Notes: generated by a model from the letters alone, not told the origin. A DNA stretch of 6,084 bases from Clostridia bacterium (GCA_017540285.1 JAFYBI010000001.1:1-6084); one strand, 5' to 3'. Counted from the stretch's first letter, positions 1 through 5,677 are shown. A program made the numbers and translations.

Positions 1-612
1 GTAGCCCGTGTTGTCCTCATCGGCAAACGCGCTCCAGGGGCATCTGGTTTCGTAGGTCAGGGTGTTGCCGTCGAGCCACACCTTGGCGTCCTCTTCGGTC
101 GGCTGATAGCCTTCGCCGGTGCCGTCCGCCCAGACCGTGAAGAGGGTGTTGCCGGTCTCGGAAGAGAGGCCGACGCCGTACTCAAGACGGTACTCGGAGG
201 CGACTTCGTCGAAGTTCGCGTAGTTGAACTGGACCGCGCCGGAGTACCACATGGAACCGGGGTTGTCGTCCCACTTGTTTTCGTGGCCTTCGCTCACGGT
301 GTAACGGGTCGCGGCGTAGACGTAGTTCTCGTCCCAGCTCATGTAAAGCTCGGGAGTCGTGGCCTTCGCATAGGCCAGCCCTGCGTCCGTGTCGTTGTCG
401 TTGATCGCATAGGAGAGCCACGTCGGGTCGATCGCGACCTGGAAATATTCTCCGTCGCTGATCGTGCCGTCCGGATTCCAGGCGGTCGTCTGCTTGCCGA
501 TCGAGAACTTCACTTCGCCGAACGCTTCTTCCGCTTCAAAGAAAGCGGACGCGCCGACGGCGAGGGTGAGGATCATCGCGGCGGCAAGGAGGAACAGTGC
601 AAATCTCTTCAT
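1..612 (-). CDS. Secreted CBM9/DOMON-like domain protein, 3' end beyond the window
   Basis: This is a partial gene: 204 codons run without a stop from ATG at 612 to the left edge. A GGAGGT ribosome binding site lies 8 bases upstream (621-626). Residues 1-23 form a Sec signal peptide, with basic MKR, a hydrophobic core of about 16 residues and an ASA cleavage motif at 21-23, so the protein is exported. The mature part is acidic and rich in Trp, Tyr and Asp. The pattern DGTISDGEY (48-56), LYMSWDENYVYAAT (89-102) and YETRCPW (187-193) matches the beta-sandwich layout of carbohydrate-binding family 9 and related DOMON-like domains. In that family an 'IDG.I...EW' start is followed by 'lyv.wD...vYva' and ends near 'YE..iPW'. 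The role is therefore probably sugar or ligand binding outside the cell. A catalytic domain could lie in the unseen part. The domain call is from pattern recognition, and the ligand is unknown. Confidence 0.8.
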   Translation of the reverse strand, partial: MKRFALFLLAAAMILTLAVGASAFFEAEEAFGEVKFSIGKQTTAWNPDGTISDGEYFQVAIDPTWLSYAINDNDTDAGLAYAKATTPELYMSWDENYVYAATRYTVSEGHENKWDDNPGSMWYSGAVQFNYANFDEVASEYRLEYGVGLSSETGNTLFTVWADGTGEGYQPTEEDAKVWLDGNTLTYETRCPWSAFADEDNTGY

Positions 613-677
613 CATATCATACCTCCGTGAAGATAATCATGAACATAGGAAAAAACCGGTGCTTTTGGCATCAACAC

Positions 678-706
678 ATTATACACCGTTTATTCACAAA
701 TTGCAA
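678..706 (-). promoter_or_regulatory. Sigma-A-type promoter of the CBM9-like gene
   Basis: Read on the minus strand, a -35 box TTGCAA (701-706) and a perfect -10 box TATAAT (678-683) are separated by exactly 17 bases. The predicted start near 671 leaves a leader of about 60 bases before the ATG at 612. The region is A+T-rich, unlike the surrounding coding DNA. No clear operator palindrome is visible. Confidence 0.8.
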
Positions 707-752
707 GTCCTTTTGAAAAGATTTTTTCGGTTTTTCGAAATTTTCGGGCCGA

Positions 753-1655
753 TCACAGCTCGCCGATCCCCCTGATGCGGTATTTCACATACGCGAAGCG
801 GCGGCTGTCGGGAGCCCACGAATTGACGTTGATCGTACCCTGCCCGCCGAAGAGCCGTTCGACGGTTTTGAGATCCCCGCCGTCCGCGTCCATCAGGCGC
901 AGCTCGACCCAGTGATGCGGGAGATGCTTGTCGGGCGCGGTGTCGCCCTTTCGGTAGGCGAGGAACACGACGCGCCGCCCGTCGGGGGATATATGCGGGA
1001 ACCAGCTGTTGCGGTCCCCGTCGAAGGTCATCTGCGTCTCTTCCGAGCCGTCGGCGCGCATCTTCCAGACCTGCATGAGACCCGTGCGGACGGAGCTGAA
1101 CCAGATCCACGCCCCGTCGGGGGAATACTCCGGGCCGTCGTTGAGCCCCGCCGAATCGGTGAGCCGCCGCTCGACGCCGCCTTCCGCGGGGATCGTGTAG
1201 ATATCGAATTCTCCTCCGCGCTCGGCGCAGTAGGCGAGGGTCCTCCCGTCCGGGGACCAGCCGTGAAGATAGCTCGGGCCGAGCGGGGTGACGAGCCGGG
1301 GGATGCCGCCCGTGAGCGGGAGGGTGTAGATGCGGGACTGTCCGTCCTCGCGCGTGCCGTGGCTGACGGCGATGGACAGTCCGTCGGGGGAGAGGACGTG
1401 GTCGTTGTTGCAGTTGTCGGCGTAGTCCGAGGGGACGACGGTCTCCTTCCCCGCGGCGAGGTCATAGCGGCAGATCCGGCCGCTGCGGTTATAGTAGAGG
1501 GCCTCGCCGTCCTTTGACCAGTTCGGCGCTTCGATCAGGCCGTCGAAGGCCGCGATCTGCTCGCTGATCCCGGTCTCCGCGTCGAAGATCATGAGAAACG
1601 ATTCGTCGTCGGCCCGGAACCACGGGTTCTGTCTGTAAAAATCGGCGTTGTGCAT
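753..1655 (-). CDS. TolB-like (PD40/WD40-like) beta-propeller protein
   Basis: The gene encodes 300 residues. Its ATG at 1655 follows an AAGGAG ribosome binding site (1663-1668) by 7 bases. Six PD40-type repeat cores are visible: SKDG at 47-50, SPDG at 89-92, 134-137, 178-181 and 223-226, and APDS at 281-284. Most are 42-45 residues apart, and several are preceded by Trp or Tyr, as expected for one blade each of a six-bladed beta-propeller (COG0823, TolB/DPP-IV N-terminal type). The N-terminus (MHNADFYRQNPWF) has no signal peptide, so the protein is probably cytoplasmic. It is therefore not the periplasmic TolB of Gram-negative cells, even though databases often carry that name over. The C-terminal LFGGQGTINVNSWAPDSRRF segment is typical of short stand-alone relatives of unknown function. 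Propellers of this kind bind proteins or small ligands, and some related families are sugar-processing lyases. No catalytic residues can be assigned. It has its own promoter and appears monocistronic. Confidence 0.85.
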   Translation of the reverse strand: MHNADFYRQNPWFRADDESFLMIFDAETGISEQIAAFDGLIEAPNWSKDGEALYYNRSGRICRYDLAAGKETVVPSDYADNCNNDHVLSPDGLSIAVSHGTREDGQSRIYTLPLTGGIPRLVTPLGPSYLHGWSPDGRTLAYCAERGGEFDIYTIPAEGGVERRLTDSAGLNDGPEYSPDGAWIWFSSVRTGLMQVWKMRADGSEETQMTFDGDRNSWFPHISPDGRRVVFLAYRKGDTAPDKHLPHHWVELRLMDADGGDLKTVERLFGGQGTINVNSWAPDSRRFAYVKYRIRGIGEL

Positions 1656-1690
1656 GGGGATGCTCCTTTTCCGTCTGTGCTTGCCGTTTT

Positions 1691-1719
1691 ATGATAGCAG
1701 ATTTTCGGGAAAAATGCAA
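1691..1719 (-). promoter_or_regulatory. Sigma-A-type promoter of the TolB-like gene
   Basis: On the minus strand a -35 TTGCAT (1714-1719) and a -10 TATCAT (1691-1696) have a 17-base spacer. The spacer ends in TGC, giving the TGN extended -10 motif. The start would lie near 1684, so the leader is only about 30 bases and includes the AAGGAG site. The promoter sits between the upstream terminator and the gene, which supports a separate transcription unit. Confidence 0.75.
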
Positions 1720-1749
1720 GCGGTCGGGAAAAGAGGGACGGCGGGCGTG

Positions 1750-1777
1750 AAAAAAGGAACCGGCGTTCAGCCGATCC
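1750..1777 (-). terminator. Intrinsic terminator of the lexA-zinc protein unit
   Basis: On the minus strand the stem GGATCGGC / GCCGGTTCC (one bulged T and one T-G wobble, about 8 pairs) closes a 5-base loop TGAAC and runs straight into TTTTTT (1750-1755). The stop codon TGA of the zinc protein (1767-1769) lies inside the loop, so the hairpin's 5' arm is formed by the last codons of the gene. Confidence 0.8.
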
Positions 1778-2228
1778 CTCGTCTTCCTTGAATTCCCCAA
1801 AGCCTCGCTCGGGCGCCGCTCTTCCCCGCCGGCAGCGCGGGTTTCCGGTATGCCAGGCCGACCCGGACGCCGCATTCCGGACAGCGGCAAGCGTCGTCGT
1901 GCCAGAGCTCGAAGGAGGACGGGCGCGGCGGGAGCAGAAAAACGTCCATCTCCCCGTCCGGGTACCTCTCCTCGCAGGCGAAGAGGCGCGCGCGGCAGGC
2001 GGGGCATTTGATTCTGGCGCGGCGTGCGAGCAGCTTCCGGCGCTCCCCGGGAAAACGGCACACGGGCGGACGGTTCACCGTCACGAGCTGCCACGCCGGG
2101 TCCCCGGAGAGATCGAGGATCAGCCGCCAGTCCCAGAGCTCGTTCAGCCCCACGACGTGCTGATAGACCGCGCCGTCCAGGACGACGGCCTCCTTGAAGA
2201 AATGCGTATTTGCGGCTTCTCGTTTCAT
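1767..2228 (-). CDS. Small protein with two CxxC pairs (putative zinc ribbon), function unknown
   Basis: The gene encodes 153 residues. Its ATG at 2228 is preceded 7 bases upstream by GGAGGG (2236-2241). I do not recognise the family. Two cysteine pairs stand out, CPAC at 75-78 and CPEC at 116-119. A 37-residue linker separates them, a layout that suggests one zinc site of ribbon or knuckle type. Extra cysteines at 57, 85 and 114 could be ligands or incidental. The N-terminal 50 residues are Trp- and hydrophobic-rich (LWDWRLILDL at 31-40), with no signal peptide or membrane helix. The C-terminus from about 130 is basic and glycine-rich and looks disordered. The gene starts 54 bases after the lexA stop in the same direction, with no promoter or terminator visible between them, so it is probably co-transcribed with lexA and under the same control. 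A nucleic-acid-binding or protein-binding role is possible but unproven. Confidence 0.75.
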   Translation of the reverse strand: MKREAANTHFFKEAVVLDGAVYQHVVGLNELWDWRLILDLSGDPAWQLVTVNRPPVCRFPGERRKLLARRARIKCPACRARLFACEERYPDGEMDVFLLPPRPSSFELWHDDACRCPECGVRVGLAYRKPALPAGKSGARARLWGIQGRRGIG

Positions 2229-2282
2229 CGGATATCCCTCCGTTCCGCCCGGCCTCCCCGGACGCGTGACTTGCCCGCGGCG

Positions 2283-2894
2283 TTACCGCACGGCCTTGAC
2301 GATCCGCACGGCGACGCCCTGAATGACGAAGCGCAGGATGCGTTCGCCCTCGACGACGATGTCCGCGAAATCGCGGTTCTCGGGATGCAGAACGATCCTT
2401 CCCTCCTCGGGGAGGAAGCGCTTCAGCGTCGTTTCCCCGTCCAGCATGGCGACGATGATGTCCCCGGGCCGGGCGGTGTCTTGGCGGCGGATGACGACAA
2501 GATCGCCCGGGTCGATGCCGACCTCCTTCATGGACGCGCCGTCCGCTTCGAGGATGAAGAATTCGCCCTCGCCGAGCCACGAGCGGGGCAGACGGACGGT
2601 CTCGGTGACGTCCACGAACGGATCGTTCGGCATGCCGCACTTGACGGTCCCGTAGCAGGGGACCATGACGCTCTCGCCGATGGTCTTCGCAAAGGCGTTG
2701 CGGGTGCCGCGTCTCTCGCCGTACTCGATCTCGCCGCTCTCCTTCATGGATTGCAGATACCGCTGGACGGTGATGCGCTGGATGCCGGTCCCGGCCTCGA
2801 TATCCCTCGTGGACGGACCGAAGCCGTGCTCCATATAATAATTGTTGATGAATTCGCGGATCGATCGGAAGGTTTCTTCGCTTTTCCTGCGCAT
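2283..2894 (-). CDS. lexA: LexA repressor, SOS regulator and self-cleaving protease
   Basis: The gene encodes 203 residues, normal for LexA. Residues 1-68 form the winged helix-turn-helix: SIREFINNYYMEHGFGPS, then TRDIEAGTG, then RITVQRYLQSMKESG as probable recognition helix, and a wing near 55-68. Residues 76-203 are the S24 peptidase-like domain. The scissile bond is Cys86-Gly87 (GTVKCGMP). Catalytic Ser121 lies in GASM and Lys158 in TTLKRF. The 34-residue Gly-Ser and 37-residue Ser-Lys spacings equal those of E. coli LexA (Gly85, Ser119, Lys156). Cys-Gly replaces the usual Ala-Gly and is the site used in UmuD. By family knowledge, activated RecA stimulates self-cleavage, which derepresses the SOS genes. 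The start is set at 2894 (MRRKSEETF) by GAGGT 5 bases upstream. An in-frame ATG at 2975 would place the promoter inside the gene. A palindrome in the promoter suggests autoregulation. Confidence 0.95.
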   Translation of the reverse strand: MRRKSEETFRSIREFINNYYMEHGFGPSTRDIEAGTGIQRITVQRYLQSMKESGEIEYGERRGTRNAFAKTIGESVMVPCYGTVKCGMPNDPFVDVTETVRLPRSWLGEGEFFILEADGASMKEVGIDPGDLVVIRRQDTARPGDIIVAMLDGETTLKRFLPEEGRIVLHPENRDFADIVVEGERILRFVIQGVAVRIVKAVR

Positions 2895-2899
2895 GGTGC

Positions 2900-2904
2900 A
2901 CCTC
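2900..2904 (-). promoter_or_regulatory. Ribosome binding site that fixes the lexA start
   Basis: GAGGT on the minus strand ends 5 bases before the ATG at 2894. It lies between the predicted transcription start (about 2930) and that ATG. This rules out the longer in-frame ATG at 2975, which lies upstream of the -35 box. Confidence 0.75.
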
Positions 2905-2936
2905 GCTTTGATTTGAATTATTCGGAATACGCATAG

Positions 2937-2965
2937 ATTATAACATGATTTCTCATGTGTGTCAA
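2937..2965 (-). promoter_or_regulatory. lexA promoter (full consensus)
   Basis: On the minus strand a perfect -35 TTGACA (2960-2965) and a perfect -10 TATAAT (2937-2942) are 17 bases apart. The predicted start is near 2930, giving a leader of about 35 bases. The -35 is preceded by GAAACCGC, almost the same block as at the tRNA-Thr and right-edge promoters. Such a strong unregulated promoter would be surprising for lexA, so repression through the spacer palindrome is expected. Confidence 0.9.
2943..2958. promoter_or_regulatory. Candidate LexA operator (SOS box): ACATGA-N4-TCATGT
   Basis: A perfect inverted repeat with 6-base arms and a 4-base centre fills 16 of the 17 spacer bases between the lexA -35 and -10 boxes. 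A repressor bound here would block RNA polymerase. It differs from the Bacillus/Clostridium consensus built on GAAC-N4-GTTC and from the E. coli CTGT-N8-ACAG box. Position and symmetry are seen directly; binding by LexA is inferred. Confidence 0.65.
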
Positions 2966-3146
2966 GCGGTTTCACGAAACTTTAATAATAATTTTATTTT
3001 CTTTTTCGAAAACGCCGCGTTTTCATGATTTTCGATCATTTATCAGGCAAAGGGCTGCAAAAGAAGGGATGCCGTTCGGCGGGCTGCGATGTTAGGATAT
3101 TCCGCCAGGCGATCACGGCGCTTTCTGGGTTTTCTCGCCCGGCATC
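2966..3146. other. Divergent intergenic region between the lexA and CotH-like promoters
   Basis: These roughly 180 bases separate the two outward-facing promoters and show no credible gene. An A+T-rich tract lies at 2981-3007. Two adjacent perfect inverted repeats follow: GAAAACG-CCG-CGTTTTC (3008-3024) and ATGAT-TTTCG-ATCAT (3025-3039). A G+C-rich stretch then runs to the next promoter. A further small palindrome GTTTC-AC-GAAAC (2969-2980) lies just upstream of the lexA -35. No promoter or T-tract makes a convincing small RNA or terminator here. Confidence 0.5.
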
Positions 3147-3175
3147 TTGCATCCCGGCGAAAAATGTGCTACAAT
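3147..3175 (+). promoter_or_regulatory. Sigma-A-type promoter of the CotH-like/TRIC-like unit
   Basis: A -35 TTGCAT (3147-3152) and a -10 TACAAT (3170-3175) are 17 bases apart, with TGC just before the -10 (extended -10). The start would be near 3182, leaving about 26 bases of leader before the ATG at 3208, enough to hold the GGGAGGG site. Confidence 0.8.
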
Positions 3176-3193
3176 GGAGCAAATCATCGATCG

Positions 3194-3199
3194 GGAGGG
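3194..3199 (+). promoter_or_regulatory. Ribosome binding site that fixes the CotH-like gene start
   Basis: GGAGGG ends 8 bases before the ATG at 3208, which begins a clear lipoprotein signal. The same frame stays open upstream to 3025, but that stretch contains the promoter and encodes no signal peptide, so the longer reading is rejected. Confidence 0.8.
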
Positions 3200-3207
3200 T
3201 TTTCGGG

Positions 3208-4890
3208 ATGTTTCGCCGCCTGACTGCTCTGGCTCTGGCTCTGGCTGTTCTGCTCACGGCAGGGGTGTTGTTTTCCTGCGGCCGCGCCACGTCCTCCGGG
3301 CCCGCCGCGGAAACGGAACCGGTCTCCGAAACGGCGCCGCCGGCGGATAGAACGGAACCGGAGGCGCGGACGACGGCGCGGTTCGCGGAGGGGAACGAGC
3401 GGCTGCTGCTCCGGTCCGAACGGGAGCGCATGAACGCCGACGAGTTCGGCCTCACCCTCTCCCTGAACGGCACGCCCCTCCCGCACGCGGGAAAGGTCTG
3501 GTACCTCCCCGTCACGGCGGACTTCTCGGCGGACACCCTCGTCTTCCTCAGCGCGACCGCGGAGATCCCGGGCGAAAACGGCGAAGCGGCGCAGACGGTC
3601 CCCGCGGCGGACATCCTCCTCGACGATCACCTCAGGGAAACGGGGATCGCTCCCTTCCTGGCACACAACACGCCGAGCGAGGTCATCGTGCTCACGGACG
3701 ACGCATACGTCGCCTGCGACCTCATCTTCACCACCCTCCCCGTCGTCTCGGTCCGCCCGGCGAAGAAGCACCTCACCCGGAACGACACCCAGGCGGACTT
3801 CGCGCTCTGGGAGCCCCGCGCCGCCGGACCGCACCTCATCACCTCCGCGTCGAAGGTCAAGATCCGCGGCGCGTCGAGCTCGTCCCTCGCGAAGGTGCCG
3901 TACAAGGTCGGCCTCCTCGATGAGAACGGCGAGCCGAGGAACATCAGCCTCTGCGGCATGCGCAAGGACGACGACTGGATCCTCTATGCGACGCACTCCG
4001 ACAACACGCACGTGCGGGACATGGTCGGCTGGCGGCTCTGGAAACGCATGACGGAAACCTCGGTCGCTCTCACGGCCGCTCCCCTCGGCGCGGAATACGT
4101 CGAGCTTTTGATCGGCGGCAAGTACGAGGGGCTCTACGTCCTGATGGAGCGCGTCGACGCGAAGACCCTCTCCCTCGACGCGGAGCGGGGCGATACGCTC
4201 TTCAAGTGCATCTCCTGGGACGTTCCCTCCGCGGAAGGGCTCGCAGGACAGGGGCTCCGCTCGGCGACGTATTCCTCGATGGAGAAGAAGTTTCCGGATC
4301 CGGAGGACGGCATGGACGGCTCCTGGGACGCGAGCGCAGAATACGTGCTGGTCTGCTACGAGGCGTCGGGGGACGAGTTCGCCGCGGAGATCGGGGACAT
4401 CGCCGACGTGTACAACATGGTCGAATACTGGCTGTTCGTCAACATCGCGATGGCGGCGGACAATACCTGGAAAAATACATATTATGCCAACGTGGACGGG
4501 AAGATGACCGCCTACCCGTGGGACCTCGACATCACCTTCGGTCTCGGATGGAACGGCGAGCTCGCGAACAACTATCTCTGGGAACAGCCCGGTATGGATC
4601 AGAAGACCTTCGACTTCCAGTGCGGGCGGCGGCTCCTGAAATACGTCCCCGGCATGGCGGACTACGCGCGGGAACGCTGGACCTATCTCACGCTGCATGG
4701 GATCGCCGACGCCGAAACGCTCATCGCGGACGCGCACGAATTCTGGGATCTGCTGCATTCCTCCGGCGCGTGGGACCGCAACCTCGCGCGCTGGCCGAAC
4801 ACCAACTCGACGGACTCCCTCGACTATTTCGAGAAGACGGTCCGCACGCACACCAAATGGTTCGACCGCTATCTGAAATCCCTGCCGTAA
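3208..4890 (+). CDS. Lipoprotein with a CotH kinase-like domain
   Basis: The gene encodes 560 residues. Residues 1-24 form a lipoprotein signal with basic FRR, an Ala/Leu core and lipobox LFSC with Cys24. A flexible Thr/Glu/Pro-rich linker follows to about residue 60, so the protein is anchored outside the membrane. A beta-rich region (about 75-200) precedes the CotH-like core: VKIRGASSSS (217-226), DDDW (254-257), HVRDMVGW (268-275), GGKYEGLYVLMERVD (303-317), ADNTWKNTYY (417-426) and YPWDLDITFG (436-445). These correspond to the family's glycine/serine loop, the 'G.Y.GLY...E.vd' strand and the 'D....KN.yy...pWDlD.tfG' segment that includes likely metal-binding aspartates (439, 441). CotH of Bacillus spores is an atypical protein kinase. 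Many clostridial relatives are extracellular and uncharacterised, so kinase activity here is inferred. The gene starts a unit with the TRIC-like gene 36 bases downstream. No spore-coat genes are nearby. Confidence 0.88.
   Translation: MFRRLTALALALAVLLTAGVLFSCGRATSSGPAAETEPVSETAPPADRTEPEARTTARFAEGNERLLLRSERERMNADEFGLTLSLNGTPLPHAGKVWYLPVTADFSADTLVFLSATAEIPGENGEAAQTVPAADILLDDHLRETGIAPFLAHNTPSEVIVLTDDAYVACDLIFTTLPVVSVRPAKKHLTRNDTQADFALWEPRAAGPHLITSASKVKIRGASSSSLAKVPYKVGLLDENGEPRNISLCGMRKDDDWILYATHSDNTHVRDMVGWRLWKRMTETSVALTAAPLGAEYVELLIGGKYEGLYVLMERVDAKTLSLDAERGDTLFKCISWDVPSAEGLAGQGLRSATYSSMEKKFPDPEDGMDGSWDASAEYVLVCYEASGDEFAAEIGDIADVYNMVEYWLFVNIAMAADNTWKNTYYANVDGKMTAYPWDLDITFGLGWNGELANNYLWEQPGMDQKTFDFQCGRRLLKYVPGMADYARERWTYLTLHGIADAETLIADAHEFWDLLHSSGAWDRNLARWPNTNSTDSLDYFEKTVRTHTKWFDRYLKSLP
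3226..3246 (+). repeat. Hexamer tandem repeat in the lipoprotein signal peptide
   Basis: GCTCTG occurs three times in tandem plus a final GCT, in frame, and encodes alternating Ala-Leu (residues 7-13) in the hydrophobic core. Gain or loss of a unit would change the core length by two residues without a frameshift. Confidence 0.8.
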
Positions 4891-4926
4891 CACCCGCACG
4901 GATCATCACCATCACAGGGGGACATC

Positions 4927-5583
4927 ATGACGTTCGACACGTTCGTCTTTGTCATTGAACTTATCAGCATCACCTCGTTCGGGATCTCCGGCGCGATCAC
5001 GGCGATCAAGAAGAACATGGACGTCTTCGGCGTGATCATGGTCGGCGTCACCACGGCGATCGGCGGCGGCGTCATCCGCGACATGCTCCTCGGCATCCAC
5101 CCGCCGAAGACGTTCGTCCGCCCGGTCTACGCGCTCGTATCGGCGTCGTTTTCCCTTCTCGCGTTCGTGATCGAATATCATCACGCGAAGCGGCACACGC
5201 CCGGCGAGCCGTTCAAGGGGAAGTTCACGGAGACCGCGCTCTTCTGGCTGGACACGACGGGCCTCGCGATCTTCACGATGGTGGGCGTCGCGGTGGCGTA
5301 CGAGCACGATCCGTCGGAAGGCGCGTTCGTCGTGTGCTTCGTCGGCGTGCTGACGGGCGTGGGCGGCGGCGTCCTGCGGGATCTGCTCTGCCAGAACATG
5401 CCGTACATCTTCGTGAAGCACTTTTACGCGAGCGCGTGCGTGATCGGCGCGGTGACCGGCGTCCTGCTGTGGGTGCCGGCGGGAAAGGTCGCGGCGATGC
5501 TGACGGGGACGGCGGTCATCATGATCCTGCGGGCTCTCGCGGCGCATTTTCGCTGGAATCTCCCGCGGGTCCCGACCGTATGA
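4927..5583 (+). CDS. TRIC/UPF0126 family cation channel-like membrane protein
   Basis: The gene encodes 218 residues. Its ATG is 5 bases after AGGGGG (4916-4921). The protein is strongly hydrophobic with about seven predicted membrane segments and consists of two homologous halves. The first half has ITSFGISGAITAIKKNMDVFG (15-35) and GGGVIRD (46-52). The second has LAIFTMVGVAVAYEH (113-127) and GGGVLRD (146-152). The two GGG..RD motifs are exactly 100 residues apart. This double unit defines UPF0126/TRIC (E. coli YicG and YadS are relatives). Studied prokaryotic TRIC proteins are homotrimeric potassium-permeable channels with one pore per subunit, so monovalent cation flux across the cytoplasmic membrane is the likely role. 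Some relatives have been linked to amino-acid uptake, so the substrate is not certain. It lies 36 bases after the CotH-like gene with no promoter between them, hence co-transcribed. No clear terminator follows before the tRNA promoter. Confidence 0.92.
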   Translation: MTFDTFVFVIELISITSFGISGAITAIKKNMDVFGVIMVGVTTAIGGGVIRDMLLGIHPPKTFVRPVYALVSASFSLLAFVIEYHHAKRHTPGEPFKGKFTETALFWLDTTGLAIFTMVGVAVAYEHDPSEGAFVVCFVGVLTGVGGGVLRDLLCQNMPYIFVKHFYASACVIGAVTGVLLWVPAGKVAAMLTGTAVIMILRALAAHFRWNLPRVPTV

Positions 5584-5648
5584 AGCCTTGCGGCGGCGAC
5601 GCGGACGTCCCAAAACGAAAAACTCCCGAGGAAATTTCCCGAAACCTC
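5584..5648. other. Short spacer between the TRIC-like gene and the tRNA promoter
   Basis: No gene or convincing intrinsic terminator is seen. There is a GGACGTCC palindrome (5603-5610) and a GGAAATTTCC palindrome (5630-5639), neither followed by a T-tract. Some read-through from the channel gene into the tRNA unit is possible. The last bases (5639-5648) begin the 17-base block shared with the right-edge promoter. Confidence 0.5.
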
Positions 5649-5677
5649 TTGACAAGCCGGGTCCGCTGTGATATAAT
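5649..5677 (+). promoter_or_regulatory. tRNA-Thr promoter (full consensus)
   Basis: TTGACA (5649-5654) and TATAAT (5672-5677) are separated by 17 bases, with no mismatch to the sigma-A consensus. The predicted start near 5684 leaves a leader of about 23 bases to be removed by RNase P. The block CCGAAACCTC directly precedes the -35 and recurs at the right-edge promoter. Confidence 0.9.

Noticed and set aside
707..752. Terminator after the TolB-like gene
   Set aside because: The A/T-rich sequence has only tiny inverted repeats with one-base loops, such as CGAAA-A-TTTCG, which cannot form a real hairpin. No terminator is called.
1788..2936. Long plus-strand open frame opposite lexA and the zinc protein
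   Set aside because: It runs antisense to two genes with clear starts, and LexA is unmistakable on the other strand. The translation shows no domain.
2895..2975. Longer lexA reading frame starting at the ATG at 2975
   Set aside because: It would place the consensus promoter and candidate operator inside the coding region. The GAGGT site and family length both favour the ATG at 2894.
3040..3140. Riboswitch-like G/A-rich stretch (GGCAAAGGGCTGCAAAAG) upstream of the CotH-like promoter
   Set aside because: It lies upstream of the predicted transcription start, has no promoter of its own, and does not match the conserved core of any riboswitch class I know, including c-di-GMP-I.
3025..3207. N-terminal extension of the CotH-like gene
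   Set aside because: The promoter at 3147-3175 and the ribosome binding site at 3194-3199 lie inside it. The lipoprotein signal starts at 3208, and the extension has no signal or recognisable domain.
3184..4899. Very long open frame on the minus strand opposite the CotH-like gene
   Set aside because: It is Arg/Val/Glu-rich, lacks a ribosome binding site and matches no family. It is the usual antisense shadow of a gene with G/C-ending codons.
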